DNA of 64,000 nt from contig SCFE01000058.1 in NCBI GenBank assembly GCA_004352715.1, positions 899,433 through 963,432 of the forward strand, in the 5' to 3' direction. Each line of letters opens with the position of its first letter. Positions within the stretch are counted from its first letter, which is position 1. The notes below the pieces were generated by a model. The model ran no database searches and was not told the DNA's origin. It saw only the letters and a list, made by a program, of their open reading frames with translations. The stretch is from Hofstenia miamia (lineage: Eukaryota; Xenacoelomorpha; Acoela). Of the stretch, positions 61,610 through 64,000 are shown in pieces. The position numbers and the translations under genes were made by a program.

Positions 61610-62609
61610 NNNNNNNNNNNNNNNNNNNNNNNNNNNNNNNNNNNNNNNNNNNNNNNNNNNNNNNNNNNNNNNNNNNNNNNNNNNNNNNNNNNNNNNNNNN
61701 NNNNNNNNNNNNNNNNNNNNNNNNNNNNNNNNNNNNNNNNNNNNNNNNNNNNNNNNNNNNNNNNNNNNNNNNNNNNNNNNNNNNNNNNNNNNNNNNNNNN
61801 NNNNNNNNNNNNNNNNNNNNNNNNNNNNNNNNNNNNNNNNNNNNNNNNNNNNNNNNNNNNNNNNNNNNNNNNNNNNNNNNNNNNNNNNNNNNNNNNNNNN
61901 NNNNNNNNNNNNNNNNNNNNNNNNNNNNNNNNNNNNNNNNNNNNNNNNNNNNNNNNNNNNNNNNNNNNNNNNNNNNNNNNNNNNNNNNNNNNNNNNNNNN
62001 NNNNNNNNNNNNNNNNNNNNNNNNNNNNNNNNNNNNNNNNNNNNNNNNNNNNNNNNNNNNNNNNNNNNNNNNNNNNNNNNNNNNNNNNNNNNNNNNNNNN
62101 NNNNNNNNNNNNNNNNNNNNNNNNNNNNNNNNNNNNNNNNNNNNNNNNNNNNNNNNNNNNNNNNNNNNNNNNNNNNNNNNNNNNNNNNNNNNNNNNNNNN
62201 NNNNNNNNNNNNNNNNNNNNNNNNNNNNNNNNNNNNNNNNNNNNNNNNNNNNNNNNNNNNNNNNNNNNNNNNNNNNNNNNNNNNNNNNNNNNNNNNNNNN
62301 NNNNNNNNNNNNNNNNNNNNNNNNNNNNNNNNNNNNNNNNNNNNNNNNNNNNNNNNNNNNNNNNNNNNNNNNNNNNNNNNNNNNNNNNNNNNNNNNNNNN
62401 NNNNNNNNNNNNNNNNNNNNNNNNNNNNNNNNNNNNNNNNNNNNNNNNNNNNNNNNNNNNNNNNNNNNNNNNNNNNNNNNNNNNNNNNNNNNNNNNNNNN
62501 NNNNNNNNNNNNNNNNNNNNNNNNNNNNNNNNNNNNNNNNNNNNNNNNNNNNNNNNNNNNNNNNNNNNNNNNNNNNNNNNNNNNNNNNNNNNNNNNNNNN
62601 NNNNNNNNN
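61610..62609. other. 1000-base placeholder gap
   Basis: Exactly 1000 N; it removes the 5' part of the second hAT copy. Confidence 0.99.
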
Positions 62610-63925
62610 ACTCACTATTGTATTTCTGTATGTTTTACCAAATGGTCCCATTGAATGGTTTGTAAAGTTTATTCCAATATATGGACATTCAGGAGAAATC
62701 ATTGCTGCATCAGTTTTAAAATTTATGAGTGACAACGACATTGATGTTAAAAATGGCATGCAAGCAATCATTAAACAACATTGCTCATTTGCAGATTTTA
62801 TGCCATGTACAAATCACTCACTCAATCTAGTAGGGAAGTGTGCAGCTGATTGCTGCATTCCAGCAGTTAAATTTTCTGAATTAGTTCTTTGTGGAATCAT
62901 CCTATCGTTGGAGCAAGCTTATCGAAAAATTAAATCCATTAGGTTTGCCTGATACAAGATGGGCAGCTAGGTATGAAGCTATAAAAGCATTATCTATGGG
63001 GTATGTACACATTATTGAGGTTCTCGAGGAATTTGTTTCAGATGTTGATCAAAGGGCAGAATACAGGTCTGAAGCTACTGATTTGTTAGCAAAATGGAGT
63101 AATTAGACAATATTGTTTTGCTTGAACTTTGGAAGCGTATTATGAACCAATATCACAAACCTAATCTTTCTCTGCAAAATCCTACTCCGGACTTAAATCA
63201 AGCTTTGAATATTCTGAAATCTCTTTTATTATGCGTAATGGAACAACGAACTAGCAGTATATTTAACCAAACCAGAGCATCAGCAAAAGCAAAAGTAAAA
63301 CTGAATGCTACAATGAACAAATAAAGCGCATGCCAAAAAAGAACCATTTTGATAGTGAGACACCAGATATGATTATAACTATTAGCAATAAATTTAGGAT
63401 CATTTAATAGTTGCGCGGGAAAAGCGTATAGAAGTTTAGAATTCAGTTTACTCTAAATTTCGATTCCTTGGGAAGTTACAAAAATTGTCAATTGCTCAAA
63501 TAAATGAATAAGCCAGAAATCTCATAGTGAGTTACCCTGAAGACTTGGAGGAATCAACAGCAAAAGAACTTGATCAATTTGTAGGATTACTTAATGCATC
63601 AGTAGATATTAATGCTGATGATAAATCTAAATCACTTGAACTTAAAATGTTTCTTCTTATTAAAAATTCAGAACTAACTCAAACATTTCCCATTGTTGAC
63701 TTCATATTAAGAATTTATCTTTCAATGCTGGTGTCAAATTGCACAGGTGAAAGATCTTTCTCAAATTTGGATATAATTAAGAAATAACTACGGAACAAAA
63801 TTAAAGAAGAGCGTTTAAATTGGCATTCACTTATGAGTATTGAGCATGATATCCTTCATAGGATAGACTTTAAAGACATTATTACGGAATTTGCAAAACT
63901 TAAAGCACGTAAATGTGTATTTTAA
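62610..63925 (+). pseudogene. Second hAT (ZMYM1-like) transposase copy, 3' part
   Basis: 62610-63055 is nearly identical to 53186-53660 and continues past the point where that copy is deleted. It reaches the hAT C-terminal dimerisation domain: SMLVSNCTGERSFSNLDIIK, a stop in the place of the next Tyr-like position, then LRNKIKEERLNWHSLMSIEH and the end near 63925. A frame change lies near 62880 and 63360-63530 has several stops. As in the first copy, the segment with the second catalytic Asp is missing between SDNDIDVKNGM and the CTNHSLNL block. The right terminal repeat would lie beyond the window edge. Confidence 0.85.
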
Positions 63926-64000
63926 AATTAGTTATTAAATCAGTGTATTGATTTGTTAATTTACATGCTTTCCAATTTAACATTAATTTTCAAAATTATA

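Overview
The window reads as AT-rich, intron-bearing nuclear DNA from an invertebrate animal. The evidence is spliced exons with GT/AG borders, metazoan gene families (EXOG nuclease, ionotropic glutamate receptors), many (TA)n tracts, and a dense load of decayed eukaryotic transposons (hAT, Tc1/mariner, Ty3/gypsy, CR1/L2-like LINE, Penelope-like, THAP-domain). No sequence feature fixes the phylum. There is no sign of operons, CRISPR or phage. The assembly is a scaffold. Some N-runs are exactly 1000 bases, which looks like placeholder length, and several N junctions are flanked by near-identical blocks that look like two haplotypes joined end to end.

Three host genes can be supported. (1) A four-exon EXOG-like mitochondrial nuclease gene on + (10794-21293). 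All splice phases agree and the SRGH catalytic motif is present, but there is no C-terminal wing region. Its introns hold two Ty3/gypsy remnants and a Penelope-like RT remnant. (2) and (3) Two paralogous ionotropic glutamate receptor genes on + (30826-32396 and 47469-49085). Each has two exons and the same intron position, lacks the amino-terminal domain, and encodes about 440 and 425 residues. Both differ from canonical receptors at the ligand-contact, pore and gating motifs in the same way, so they are probably a diverged, possibly chemosensory or non-glutamate, subfamily. About 240 bp upstream of each start is also conserved.

Layout: 0-3.2 kb, hAT transposase remnant and an HTH transposase fragment. 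6.1-9.6 kb, a 3.46-kb DNA transposon with 16-bp terminal inverted repeats, a perfect 8-bp target-site duplication and a transposase-like protein of a family I cannot name; this is the best candidate for something undescribed. 10.8-21.3 kb, EXOG with TE-filled introns. 23-27.3 kb, a local duplication carrying Tc1 fragments. 30.8-32.4 kb, receptor gene 1. 32.4-47.2 kb, AT-rich spacer with a degenerate tandem array, an unidentified coding repeat and a Tc1-family element. 47.5-49.1 kb, receptor gene 2. 51.1-53.7 kb, a hAT element with exact ends and target-site duplication. 54.7-55.5 kb, a broken THAP-domain gene. 55.7-60 kb, an unidentified coding repeat and two internally deleted LINE copies. 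62.6-63.9 kb, a second copy of the same hAT family.

The three host genes show no functional link to one another. The receptors form a small dispersed tandem pair 15 kb apart, and most of the remaining recognisable sequence is transposon debris.
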